Shown here piece by piece: positions 1 through 6,745 of a DNA stretch of 15,787 nt. How positions within the stretch are numbered: position 1 is the first letter of the stretch; each line of letters opens with the position of its first letter. The DNA comes from an uncultured Bacteriovoracaceae bacterium (GTDB lineage Bacteria; Bdellovibrionota; Bacteriovoracia; Bacteriovoracales; Bacteriovoracaceae). Location: the NCBI GenBank assembly GCA_937952395.1, contig CALFYV010000182.1, positions 1 through 15,787 of the forward strand, read 5' to 3'. The translations under genes and the position numbers were made by a program. The notes below the pieces were generated by a model that had not been told where the DNA came from, did no database searches, and saw only the letters and a list, made by a program, of their open reading frames with translations.

Positions 1-1
1 A

Positions 2-367
2 GCTAATTTCAAGGGCATGAATATTAAGATTTTTGATGTCTCTGAAACCAGCTCACTAGCTGATTATTATCTTATTGGCTCTGCAGCCAACCCCAACCAG
101 GCCCGTGCTATGGTTGATGAAATCCTATCCAATTTAAAAAGACATAATCTAAACTCACTCTCCATCGAAGGACTCGATACCGGAGACTGGGTATTACTCG
201 ATATGGGAGACTTAATTATTCATATCTTCCTTGAGTATACTCGCGATATTTTTGACCTTGATACTCTTTGGGCAAAGTATGAACAGCTCACCATCCCAAA
301 TGAATATTACATGAACAGTATGGAAGTAGAATCTGCTTCAAAAGATGACTCTTCCGGATATTTCTAG
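2..367 (+). CDS. rsfS: Ribosomal silencing factor RsfS (5' end outside window)
   Basis: RsfS binds ribosomal protein uL14 and blocks joining of the 30S and 50S subunits, damping translation in poor conditions. The visible part carries the family hallmarks in order: IFDVSETSSLADYYLIGSA, then EGLDTGDWVLLDMGDLIIHIF, then an R-DIFDLDTLW segment near the C-terminus. The reading frame is open from base 2. The family normally has some residues (a K-x-DI-type lead-in) before the IFDVS strand, so the ATG at 17 is probably internal and the true start lies upstream of the window. The gene ends with TAG, and the ATG of rlmH follows 2 bases later, so the two are probably co-translated. The tail after LDTLW (about 30 residues, Ser/Asp rich) is longer than in the E. 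coli protein. The family call is secure; the start is unknown. Confidence 0.93.
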   Translation, partial: ANFKGMNIKIFDVSETSSLADYYLIGSAANPNQARAMVDEILSNLKRHNLNSLSIEGLDTGDWVLLDMGDLIIHIFLEYTRDIFDLDTLWAKYEQLTIPNEYYMNSMEVESASKDDSSGYF

Positions 368-369
368 AC

Positions 370-822
370 ATGCTTATCCATCTTATCTGTCTTGGAAAAC
401 TCAAAGATATAAGCTTAGAAACTATTAAAAACGATTAACTCAAAAGATGAACTTCACTAAAATTGAAAATTATCGAACTTAAGGCCCAGGCACAAAATCC
501 AGAAAAAGAAGGAATGGATGTTTGGGATAAAATTCAAAACTTAAACCTCAAATCTCCTTATATTGTTCTTTTGGATGAAAAAGGTTCTCAAATGCCAAGT
601 GTGGATTTTTCAAAATGGATATTTGATAAAATGTCCCAAGCCAAGCAACTTGTTTTCGTCTTAGGTGGCGCTGAAGGACACGCAGAATTCATTCGAAATA
701 AGGCCCAGGAAAAACTTTCACTTTCCAAACTGACGTTTCCTCATAAATTAGCTAGAATTATCATGGTTGAACAAATTTATAGGGCCATGACCATTGAACA
801 AGGTCACCCTTATCATAATTAG
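370..822 (+). pseudogene. rlmH: rlmH, 23S rRNA m3-pseudouridine-1915 methyltransferase, interrupted by two stops
   Basis: RlmH is a SPOUT methyltransferase that methylates pseudouridine 1915 in helix 69 of 23S rRNA. Read from the ATG at 370, two bases after rsfS, the frame gives 150 residues against about 155 in E. coli. The N-terminus (MLIHLICLGKLKD) fits the family, but TAA at 436-438 and TGA at 448-450 interrupt it. After these the same frame continues with KIIELK, LGGAEGH (about residues 98-104, the SAM-binding knot loop), FPHKLAR and EQIYRAM...HPYH, all intact. The family usually has a Tyr (YLKR) where the TAA stands. An alternative reading restores LKRLNFTKLKIIEL by adding one T in the TGA and removing one A near 461, so compensating indels are also possible. 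A TTG at 463 could start only a protein lacking the first strand and helix, and I see no Shine-Dalgarno sequence before it. Identity is secure; whether it is truly broken is open. Confidence 0.85.
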
Positions 823-829
823 GTGAGTG

Positions 830-1807
830 ATGGGTAAAATAAAAAAGATAGGATTACTTTGTAGCGGTGGAGATGCTCCAGGAATGAATTGTGCCATCAG
901 GGCGGTTGTACGAACTGGGATTTTTCACAAACTGAAAGTCGTTGGTATTAAAAAAGGTTTTGCAGGACTACTTAAAGCTGATTTTGAAGAGATGGATGCC
1001 TCCAGTGTTGGTAATATTATTCAACGTGGTGGAACAATTTTACAAACGTCACGTTGTAAAGAATTTCATGAAGCTAAATACAGAAAAAAAGCTGCTGACA
1101 TTTTAAGAAAAAATAAAATTGATGCCTTAATTGTTATCGGTGGTGATGGCTCTTTCAATGGGGCTTCGTTATTTTCACAAGAAAATGATTTCCCCGTCAT
1201 AGGTATTCCAGGAACTATTGATAATGATATCTCAGGAACTGAATATACAATTGGCTTTGATACCGCTGTTCAAACAGCTATTGAAGCTGTGGACAGAATT
1301 AGAGATACTGCTTCTTCACATCAACGTATCTTTCTGGTTGAAGTCATGGGCAGAAGCTCTTCTTCTATCGCTATGAAAGTTGCTGTTTGCACTGGAGCAG
1401 AAAATGTCGTGGTCCCCAATATGGAAGTAAACTATAAAGAAATTATTGAAGCTATTTCACGAGGAAATAAGCGAGGAAAAACTTCATCGATTATTATTGT
1501 AGCCGAGGGAAAGGTAGCCGGACGTAGCTATGAAATTCAAAATGAACTTAAGGATAAATACTCTCTTGATTCAAGAGTTTGTATTTTAGGTCATATTCAA
1601 AGAGGCGGAAGTCCAATGGCACTAGATCGGTATGTCTCTTCTATCATGGGTCACTATGCCGTCATGGGATTAATTGAAGGCAAGCCTAATCAAGTAACTG
1701 TAGTTCGAGATGGGAAAGTTCAGCTTGCTCCTCTTGCTGAATGCTTAACAAAAACAGACTATCTTAAAGCGGATCATATTAAATTGGCGCAGATTCTCTC
1801 GATTTAA
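830..1807 (+). CDS. pfkA: ATP-dependent 6-phosphofructokinase
   Basis: Phosphorylates fructose 6-phosphate to fructose 1,6-bisphosphate with ATP, the committed step of glycolysis, in the cytosol. The 325-residue length matches bacterial PfkA (about 320). Visible motifs: GGDAPGMN near residue 13; GGDGS at 104-108; PGTIDND at 127-133, whose first Asp is the catalytic base; EVMGR at 171-175; and LGHIQRGGSP for substrate and phosphate binding. Gly in both GGDGS and PGTIDND, in place of the Asp and Lys of PPi-dependent enzymes, marks the ATP type. I chose ATG 830 over GTG 827 because AGG at 821-823 lies 6 bases before 830 but only 3 before 827. It starts 7 bases after the rlmH stop, so it probably belongs to the rsfS-rlmH operon. 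Its last 29 bases overlap the convergent minus-strand gene. Confidence 0.95.
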   Translation: MGKIKKIGLLCSGGDAPGMNCAIRAVVRTGIFHKLKVVGIKKGFAGLLKADFEEMDASSVGNIIQRGGTILQTSRCKEFHEAKYRKKAADILRKNKIDALIVIGGDGSFNGASLFSQENDFPVIGIPGTIDNDISGTEYTIGFDTAVQTAIEAVDRIRDTASSHQRIFLVEVMGRSSSSIAMKVAVCTGAENVVVPNMEVNYKEIIEAISRGNKRGKTSSIIIVAEGKVAGRSYEIQNELKDKYSLDSRVCILGHIQRGGSPMALDRYVSSIMGHYAVMGLIEGKPNQVTVVRDGKVQLAPLAECLTKTDYLKADHIKLAQILSI

Positions 1808-2300
1808 TTTTGATATAAGGGACATGAATCAAGAGATTTTGCAGGGAAATCATCCTATCATAACTTAATGACATGGAATGAATGATACTTAGGTTTCTCT
1901 CTTGAGCGCTATTTAAGATTTTATGGCCAAAAAGAAATTGAGAAACAACCCCGTCGCTATTTAAAGTTCCTGCGGTTAAGCATCCATCCAAATGATGAAT
2001 GGGTAGTAATTCAAGTAAATGTAATAAAAGTAAAAAATAGGGAAACTCCAACCAGCGCAGCTCGTCCCAATCAAGTCGCAAGATATCTTCACTTTGTTCA
2101 AGACACAAAACAAAGCGCTTCAGAGGAAGTTTTATTTTACGACAACGACAAAGGTAAATAAGTTTCTCTTTAACAGCCTTTGTGTACTTGCCCATGCCCA
2201 CTATATCTATTCCTGGGATGCCATGGGTGGTGTAAGCAAAAAGAGTACTAAATTCAAAGTTTTTGGCCGTGGGAATGACAACCTTGATTGAAGTTTCCAT
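1779..2300 (-). CDS. Isolated N-terminal domain of YifB/ComM (Mg-chelatase-like) family
   Basis: The 173-residue product resembles the N-terminal S5-like (ChlI/Lon-fold) domain of YifB/ComM proteins. It has HGIPGIDIVGMG (family: GLPxFxIVGLP), TKAVKEKLIYL (AVKESRERVRAA), KLPLKRFVLCLE (FPxKRITVNLAP) and AGTLNSDGVV (GELSLDGxIR). The full family continues into an AAA+ ATPase with Walker motifs and a C-terminal domain. None of that follows here: the frame stops 29 bases inside the end of pfkA. It is therefore a single-domain paralog or a remnant; its role is unknown. The ATG at 2300 has no clear Shine-Dalgarno. An in-frame ATG at 2333 is separated from it by a TAG at 2310-2312, so the start is uncertain. 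It lies 62 bases after the small membrane-protein gene and is probably the last gene of the gdhA transcript. Confidence 0.6.
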   Translation of the reverse strand: METSIKVVIPTAKNFEFSTLFAYTTHGIPGIDIVGMGKYTKAVKEKLIYLCRCRKIKLPLKRFVLCLEQSEDILRLDWDELRWLEFPYFLLLLHLLELLPIHHLDGCLTAGTLNSDGVVSQFLFGHKILNSAQERNLSIIHSMSLSYDRMISLQNLLIHVPYIKIKSRESAPI

Positions 2301-2362
2301 ACTTGGATTCTATGCAAATAGAGATTCAAACATAAAAATGGTAAGTATTTTAAATTATGAGG

Positions 2363-2575
2363 CTACTGATCAACAAAAGGAATTTTTTGGAAACGGATAT
2401 AGTAATAAATACCATAAATGAAAAGCCAGAAAATAACTCCCAAAAAAAAGTTCTTAAAACTATCGCTCTCATCTTCACGCAAGAACTCAACAAAACTTTT
2501 TTCTTTTGGAGCTTTTAACCACCTGAGAAAAGCCACTGGGCCTGTAATGAAAATCTCCAATAAAAATCTCAACAT
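2363..2575 (-). CDS. Small membrane protein, function unknown
   Basis: A 70-residue protein that I do not recognise. The first 20 residues are hydrophobic (LLEIFITGPVAFLRWL). A charged central loop rich in Lys, Glu and Asp follows, then a second hydrophobic segment at about 43-62 (FFLGVIFWLFIYGIYYYI) with a short polar tail, so one or two membrane passes. The ATG lies only 4 bases after the gdhA stop, and the AGG inside the last gdhA codons (CCAGGT) sits at ribosome-binding distance, so it looks translationally coupled to gdhA. That placement is the main reason to believe the gene is real. No known motif is visible. A membrane or regulatory partner of its neighbours would be a guess. Confidence 0.6.
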   Translation of the reverse strand: MLRFLLEIFITGPVAFLRWLKAPKEKSFVEFLREDESDSFKNFFLGVIFWLFIYGIYYYIRFQKIPFVDQ

Positions 2576-2579
2576 ATTT

Positions 2580-3854
2580 CTAACCTGGCCACATACCTCT
2601 AAGCTTCATTGCCCCTTGCAATCTATCAAGAGCCGCCATTAAAGCAGCCTTTTTCATATCCACATCATATTTGTCTTGGAACCCGACAACAAAATGAAAA
2701 GCATTATGAAGAATGTCATGGAGTTTTTTATTAATTTGATCTAAATCCCAAAACAAATGCTGTAGGCCCTGAATCCATTCAAAATAAGAAACTGTTACAC
2801 CTCCAGCATTACATAAAATGTCTGGGATAATAAAAATACCCTTCTCTGAAAGTATTTCGATGGCACCTTTCGTTAGTGGCCCATTGGCCCCTTCGGCGAT
2901 AATTTTTGCTTTCACTTTATTCGCATTAGCTTCTGTAATAACTCCCGAAATAGCCGCAGGTATTAAAACATCTACGTCTAAAGCTAAAAGATCTTCGTTA
3001 CTAATTAATTCAGCTCCTGGTAAATCCTTCAGTAAACCACCCTTTTTAATCCATTCAATTGCTTTTTTTAAATCCAATCCATTTGAATTATGAATACCAC
3101 CTGAAACATCACTTACAGCAACGATCTTGGCCCCCTGTGCGGCTAAATCTAAAGCGGCAGGCATCCCTACTTTACCAAATCCATGAATCGCAACTCTGGT
3201 AGAAGAATCAATTTTTTTATTCATTTTTTGATAAGCAAAATTCACACAATAAGCGACACCTTTACCAGTTGAATCTCCTCGACCAAGTGATACTCCTACG
3301 ACAATCGGCTTACCAGTAACGACTAAATGTTACGCATAACCTGTTTGCTGTGAATAAGTATCCATAAACCACGCCATAATTTGCCCATCAGTTCCAATAT
3401 CTGGAGCAGGAATATCTTTAGAAGGACCAATAAATGGTCCAATCTCAACGGCATATCTTCTTGTTAATGATTGAAGTTCTTGGCGAGACAATAAAGTTGG
3501 ATCAACGCGAATTCCACCTTTGGCCCCTCCTAATGGCAAACCTACGAGTGCACATTTAAAAGTCATAAGCATAGCAAGTGCAGCGGTCTGAGAAAGAGAA
3601 ACATCTGGGTGAAAACGTATTCCACCTTTGCCAGGGCCTAATGTCATATTGTGCTGAACTCGGTATCCTTCAAAAGTTTTAACTGTTCCATCATCGAGAC
3701 GAATAGGAACCGAAACTTGAATTGCTCTTTTAGGATAACGTAACCTTTCTAGAATATTTGGATCTAGATCCATAATTCCTGCGGCAGTTTCTAACTGTGA
3801 ATAAGAATCTTGGTATAATGGACTCGCAAACAACGGGCTCGACATATTGGTCAT
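2580..3854 (-). pseudogene. gdhA: gdhA, Glu/Leu/Phe/Val dehydrogenase, split by an in-frame TAA
   Basis: Catalyses reversible oxidative deamination of glutamate (or a branched-chain amino acid) to the 2-oxo acid with NAD(P). The whole frame spans 424 codons, normal for the hexameric family. The N-terminal part has the substrate domain: GPGKGGIRFHPD at about 73-84, LPLGGAKGGIRVDP with catalytic Lys112, and PAPDIGT with catalytic Asp152. The C-terminal part has the Rossmann domain with VAIHGFGKVG, AEGANGPLT and PDILCNAGGVTVSYFEW. Between them, codon 175 (3330-3332) is TAA, and the frame then resumes without a shift as HL-VVTGKPIVVG. The family usually reads GYxVPGVVTGKP here, so the stop and the next two codons replace the conserved V-P-G. 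The start at 3854 is supported by GGAG 6 bases upstream and by a good promoter. The downstream half has no natural start. Confidence 0.87.
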
Positions 3855-3862
3855 TCTTTACT

Positions 3863-3878
3863 CCAGAAAATTTTCTGG
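3863..3878. promoter_or_regulatory. Perfect 16-bp palindrome at the gdhA transcription start, operator candidate
   Basis: CCAGAAAATTTTCTGG is an exact inverted repeat of two 8-base arms with no spacer. It begins one base after the predicted -10 box, covers the predicted start of transcription and abuts the GGAG ribosome-binding site. A dimeric repressor bound here would block gdhA. In RNA it could pair with itself, but with no loop it would be a poor hairpin, so a DNA-binding site is the likelier reading. The regulator is unknown. Confidence 0.5.
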
Positions 3879-3879
3879 C

Positions 3880-3908
3880 AGTATACGCCTATTATTTTTC
3901 ATTGTGAA
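3880..3908 (-). promoter_or_regulatory. Predicted sigma-70-type promoter of gdhA
   Basis: On the minus strand, TTCACA (3903-3908) and TATACT (3880-3885) are separated by 17 bases. The predicted start of transcription, about 7 bases after the -10 box, falls near 3873, leaving a leader of about 20 bases before the gdhA ATG at 3854. Prediction from the sequence alone. Confidence 0.6.
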
Positions 3909-3918
3909 ATAGATTGAA

Positions 3919-4785
3919 TTAAAAAGTGCGATAATATAAAAACTCAATAGTTCCGTTATTGCGCAGCTCAGTAGTTTCAGCTTCGGGTTCATGGGAGTTT
4001 GAAACCCTAACACTTATATGGTCAGTTAACTCTTGGCTTAAAACAACTAAGGATACTCCATTATCAATACGGTAGTTGTAGATAGCTGATGTTCCTGTTT
4101 TATAGGATTTGGATAGCTTTAATTCCGTTCTACCGTTAAACCCCGCTTGAATTTGGCTGTCCATATACGGATTAATCAATTCAAAACGAGCTTTATGCAA
4201 GTAAGCCCGAAATTTCAATTTATATCTTCTTGATTTAGAAATATTGATTTCCTTGTTCGGCTGCTTTTTTCCATTAGATAGCGTGTCAAAAAGATCATCG
4301 TTGGTGACCGCATCCACCTCAGATTGAGCACTCGTAGACTGCTCCCACCAGTTTTTTAAATCTCGTTTATATGGCTCAGTTCCTTCTTTAGTTAGGTATC
4401 TAAAAAACTGCTTTTTAAAAAAGTCTCTTTTTTGGGCCTGATCAGGTAAAGTGTATCCTGTATCTTGTAATGACCAATTATTGATAAATTCATACTGCTG
4501 TTGCCATAAATCCATTGTGTATTTCATCTATAAGACCAACGGTTTTAAATTTCCATCCTTATCTTTAACCAGAGTATCAATGTATTTCTCTCGCACAATA
4601 ACAGGGGCAACAATAACATCATCATCGGGAGAAAAACTGGCAGGAGAGCGCTCATAATCAAGCTTTCGTAGCTGAGCATAACTAGTTGAAATTACTATAA
4701 AATTAAAGAAAAGAAAGCATAGAGATACAAACAACTGTCTAGCTGCAAAGATTTGACTGAATCTTTGACATTTATGCCTGCGCAT
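3919..4785 (-). pseudogene. Exported protein of unknown function, split by an in-frame TAG
   Basis: The frame encodes about 287 residues if the TAG at 4528-4530 is ignored. Residues 1-37 form a signal peptide: a basic start, a hydrophobic core (LFVSLCFLFFNFIVI) and a likely cleavage after STSYA. A mature part with an acidic DDDVIVAPVIVREKYID segment follows, then the stop, then at once an in-frame ATG and an acidic/aromatic helical region (MDLWQQQYEFINNW). The C-terminal third, from about SKSRRYKLKFRAYLHKARFEL, has the alternating pattern of beta strands and ends in Tyr-Tyr-Arg-Thr-Phe. The second part has no signal peptide and no Shine-Dalgarno before its ATG, so a single interrupted gene is much more likely than two genes. 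The start at 4785 is supported by GGGAG just upstream. I do not recognise the family; a periplasmic or outer-membrane protein is plausible. Confidence 0.6.
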
Positions 4786-4822
4786 TTGTTCTCCCTATTA
4801 GACTTAACGCCCTGTAATTGCT

Positions 4823-4848
4823 AGGTTTTTTAAATAATACAAAAACCT
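4823..4848. repeat. Inverted repeat, 8-bp arms, 10-base loop
   Basis: AGGTTTTT (4823-4830) pairs exactly with AAAAACCT (4841-4848). It lies in the gap between the parB stop and the start of the exported-protein gene, both on the minus strand. It could end the parAB transcript, but the stem has only two G-C pairs and no clean U-tract follows, so this is a weak terminator at best. Confidence 0.3.
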
Positions 4849-4901
4849 TCACTTACTAGATTTGCAAGTGTGATACCACTCAATAAAATAGGGTGTAATC
4901 G

Positions 4902-4920
4902 CTTATAAAGGACTTATAAG
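4902..4920. repeat. Inverted repeat CTTATAA-N5-TTATAAG
   Basis: Two perfect 7-base arms separated by AGGAC, 19 bases after the parB stop. It is too AT-rich to be a convincing terminator; the shape would suit a dimeric DNA-binding protein. It does not look like a canonical parS site. No other copy was seen by eye in the window. Confidence 0.3.
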
Positions 4921-4938
4921 ACAAGTAGAAAATGCAAA

Positions 4939-5823
4939 TTAAAGCTCTATAATATCTTTAGCGTTTTCCATTAATTCTTTTAGAATTTTTTTCGTCTTTG
5001 CGTCAACTTCTAGATTTTCTGTTTTAGACTGTAGCGCCTTCAAAAGAACATTGGCACTAATTTTACCTTGGCGTTTAGCCGTTGATTTCTTGCCTGTCTT
5101 AAGTAAAGCTTTGTTAGCCGTGATGGCACGCTTAAGTTGAGTTCGTTTAATAATCTTGCCTTTGATGATTCCATCTAAGATTTTATCTTTTGCAGGAGTT
5201 TCTTCTAATGCATCCCATTCAAGAAGAACATATTTTTCGATATTATATTTTTTAGCAGCTTCTTTAATCTCACTCGGTAGTTTAGCAATAAGTAAGCAAC
5301 GATGAACTTCAGATTTTGAAATGCCTAATGAAGATTGGATCTTTCTCTCACTGGCACCTGTTAACTTTTGGTAACCAAAAATACTATCCGCTTGGTCAAT
5401 ATAGTGTAATTCTTCTCTGGCGGAATTCTCTGAGAATTGAATCGCCATTAACTCTTCTTTAGTTTTGTTTTCAAGTACAAAACATGGTGCTTCGTACATT
5501 TCTGTAATGGTGCTCATAGCACGGAAACGGCGTTCACCACAAATAAGAACAAACTTCTGACCATCTCTGTGAATAACAAGCGGCTGAATTAATCCATTAG
5601 CACGAATATTATCGGCTAACTCTTTAATAGAGCTGTCATTGAACTTCGTTCGCACCTGTTTACGAACTTCTATATCGGTCAGCTTAACGTTTTGAAGACG
5701 AGCACCTTCTAATAATAAGTCATCGCTTCTTCTAAAGATATCTGAAGACGTCTCTAGATTCTTTGTTAAATCCAATTTTTTTAATTTTCTTTTAGACACA
5801 CGTGGTGCAAATTCTTTTGCCAT
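4939..5823 (-). CDS. parB: ParB/Spo0J-family partition protein
   Basis: ParB proteins bind centromere-like parS sites, use CTP to clamp and slide on DNA, and stimulate the ParA ATPase to segregate replicons. In this 294-residue protein an N-terminal basic, low-complexity lead (1-40) is followed by the ParB/sulfiredoxin-like domain at about 45-140. This has an IKELADNIRANGLIQPLVI strand-helix, the GERRFRA nucleotide-binding box (96-102) and ENSAREEL (132-139). A helix-turn-helix region follows at about 155-182 (SERKIQSSLGISKSEVHR), with a charged C-terminus. The usual chromosomal N-terminal LGRGLxALI motif, which contacts ParA, is not evident, so it looks closer to accessory or plasmid-type ParBs. 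The start at 5823 is supported by AGGAG about 7 bases upstream, 24 bases after the parA stop. No canonical parS (TGTTTCACGTGAAACA-like) site was found nearby by eye. Confidence 0.88.
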   Translation of the reverse strand: MAKEFAPRVSKRKLKKLDLTKNLETSSDIFRRSDDLLLEGARLQNVKLTDIEVRKQVRTKFNDSSIKELADNIRANGLIQPLVIHRDGQKFVLICGERRFRAMSTITEMYEAPCFVLENKTKEELMAIQFSENSAREELHYIDQADSIFGYQKLTGASERKIQSSLGISKSEVHRCLLIAKLPSEIKEAAKKYNIEKYVLLEWDALEETPAKDKILDGIIKGKIIKRTQLKRAITANKALLKTGKKSTAKRQGKISANVLLKALQSKTENLEVDAKTKKILKELMENAKDIIEL

Positions 5824-5847
5824 CCTTGACTCCTGACTTGCTAGTAA

Positions 5848-6624
5848 TTACTCAATTCCAATCGATTCCCATAGTTGAGAATAGTCTTCTTTTCCTTTGC
5901 TTCTTTTTCCCATCATAAAAAGAGGCTTGCGCAAAGAAATTGATTCTTGCATTTCAACTAAGTTTCGAATCGGTGGGGTAGTATTGAACATTTGTGAAAG
6001 TTCTTCCATCCTAGTTCTTTCAATTTTTCTTCTCATATTCACCATTGAAGGGATAATTGAGAAATGAAGAGTTGGGTTTTCTGTATCTTTGATAATTTCA
6101 AATGTATCCATTAATTCTTCCAAGCCATCAATTGAATAATCTTGAGCTTGAGTAGGAATAAGCACATGATTACTAGCGACTAAAGACATAATGAGTTCAT
6201 CACCCAACATCGGAGGTGTATCAATAACAACATAATCAAATTTTTCTTCAATTTCACTCAGTCTCAATTTCAAAAGTCTTTCTTTTCTACCAGCGTTTTT
6301 CCGGACTTCACTTTCACTCAAAATAAGTAACTTTGCTAGACTGGCCAAATGACGAGATGAAGGTATTAAAAAAAGATTTTCATGAAAATCGTATTTGCCT
6401 TCAGTCGGAACAATAACATCTTTTGATTTCACATCCCCAATTAACCATTCTGGTATAAGAGTTCTGGCAACATTTACACCCAAAGTTGAACTTAAATTTG
6501 CCTGTGAATCTAAGTCTATGGCTAAAACTTTATGACCCTTGTTGGCCAAAAATGTAGCCAGTTGATAACATTGCATGGTTTTACCCACGCCACCTTTGTT
6601 ATTTGCAACTGTTATTATTTTCAT
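5848..6624 (-). CDS. parA: ParA-family partition ATPase
   Basis: ParA is a deviant Walker ATPase that binds DNA nonspecifically as an ATP dimer and moves ParB-bound DNA. This product has about 258 residues. The N-terminus MKIITVANNKGGVGKT carries the deviant Walker A box with signature Lys10 and Lys15. A' is at about 36-41 (IDLDSQ), and Walker B is FDYVVIDTPP. There is no N-terminal helix-turn-helix extension, so autorepression in the style of P1 ParA is not expected. An earlier in-frame ATG at 6639 overlaps the GGAGG that sits 8 bases before 6624, so 6624 is the better start and matches the family. It is the first gene of a parA-parB operon, divergent from nadA, with a candidate promoter upstream. 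Its position between ordinary chromosomal genes suggests a chromosomal or captured partition locus. Confidence 0.92.
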   Translation of the reverse strand: MKIITVANNKGGVGKTMQCYQLATFLANKGHKVLAIDLDSQANLSSTLGVNVARTLIPEWLIGDVKSKDVIVPTEGKYDFHENLFLIPSSRHLASLAKLLILSESEVRKNAGRKERLLKLRLSEIEEKFDYVVIDTPPMLGDELIMSLVASNHVLIPTQAQDYSIDGLEELMDTFEIIKDTENPTLHFSIIPSMVNMRRKIERTRMEELSQMFNTTPPIRNLVEMQESISLRKPLFMMGKRSKGKEDYSQLWESIGIE

Positions 6625-6667
6625 GAAATGGTCCTCCATAACGTTGAGAAAACTTCCTATTTCTAAT

Positions 6668-6697
6668 AGTTTAGGTAAAGTTATAACACTTCGTCAA
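6668..6697 (-). promoter_or_regulatory. Candidate promoter of parAB
   Basis: On the minus strand, TTGACG (6692-6697) is followed after 18 bases by TAAACT (6668-6673), about 45 bases upstream of the parA start. The -35 match is good and the -10 match modest. Sequence prediction only. Confidence 0.4.
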
Positions 6698-6745
6698 AAC
6701 TGACTTAATAACCGATGGAAAGCTTCAAGTAATGATTTATTTCTT

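Noticed and set aside
830..1807. PPi-dependent phosphofructokinase
   Set aside because: Gly in GGDGS and in PGTIDND, not the Asp and Lys typical of the PPi type.
2094..2642. Plus-strand open frames (2094-2291 and 2418-2642) as genes
   Set aside because: They lie antisense to the YifB/ComM-like, small membrane and gdhA genes, show no family motifs and lack convincing start signals.
2818..3093. Plus-strand open frame within gdhA
   Set aside because: Antisense to the well-conserved Rossmann domain of gdhA; a shadow frame.
3243..3245. GTG as an independent start for the C-terminal half of gdhA
   Set aside because: The frame is open and conserved upstream of it (VVTGKPIVVG), so it is an internal Val codon. 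The AAGG-like bases before it look fortuitous.
370..4530. Reassigned stop codon or alternative genetic code explaining the interrupted genes
   Set aside because: TAA, TAG and TGA all occur as interruptions, TAA and TAG also end normal genes in the window, and the intact genes from 4.9 kb on have no internal stops.
4823..4848. Inverted repeat as a firm Rho-independent terminator for parAB
   Set aside because: Only two G-C pairs in the stem and no proper U-tract; kept only as a repeat.
6637..6639. ATG at 6639 as the parA start
   Set aside because: It overlaps the GGAGG ribosome-binding site that serves ATG 6624, and family members start at MKIITVANNKGGVGKT.
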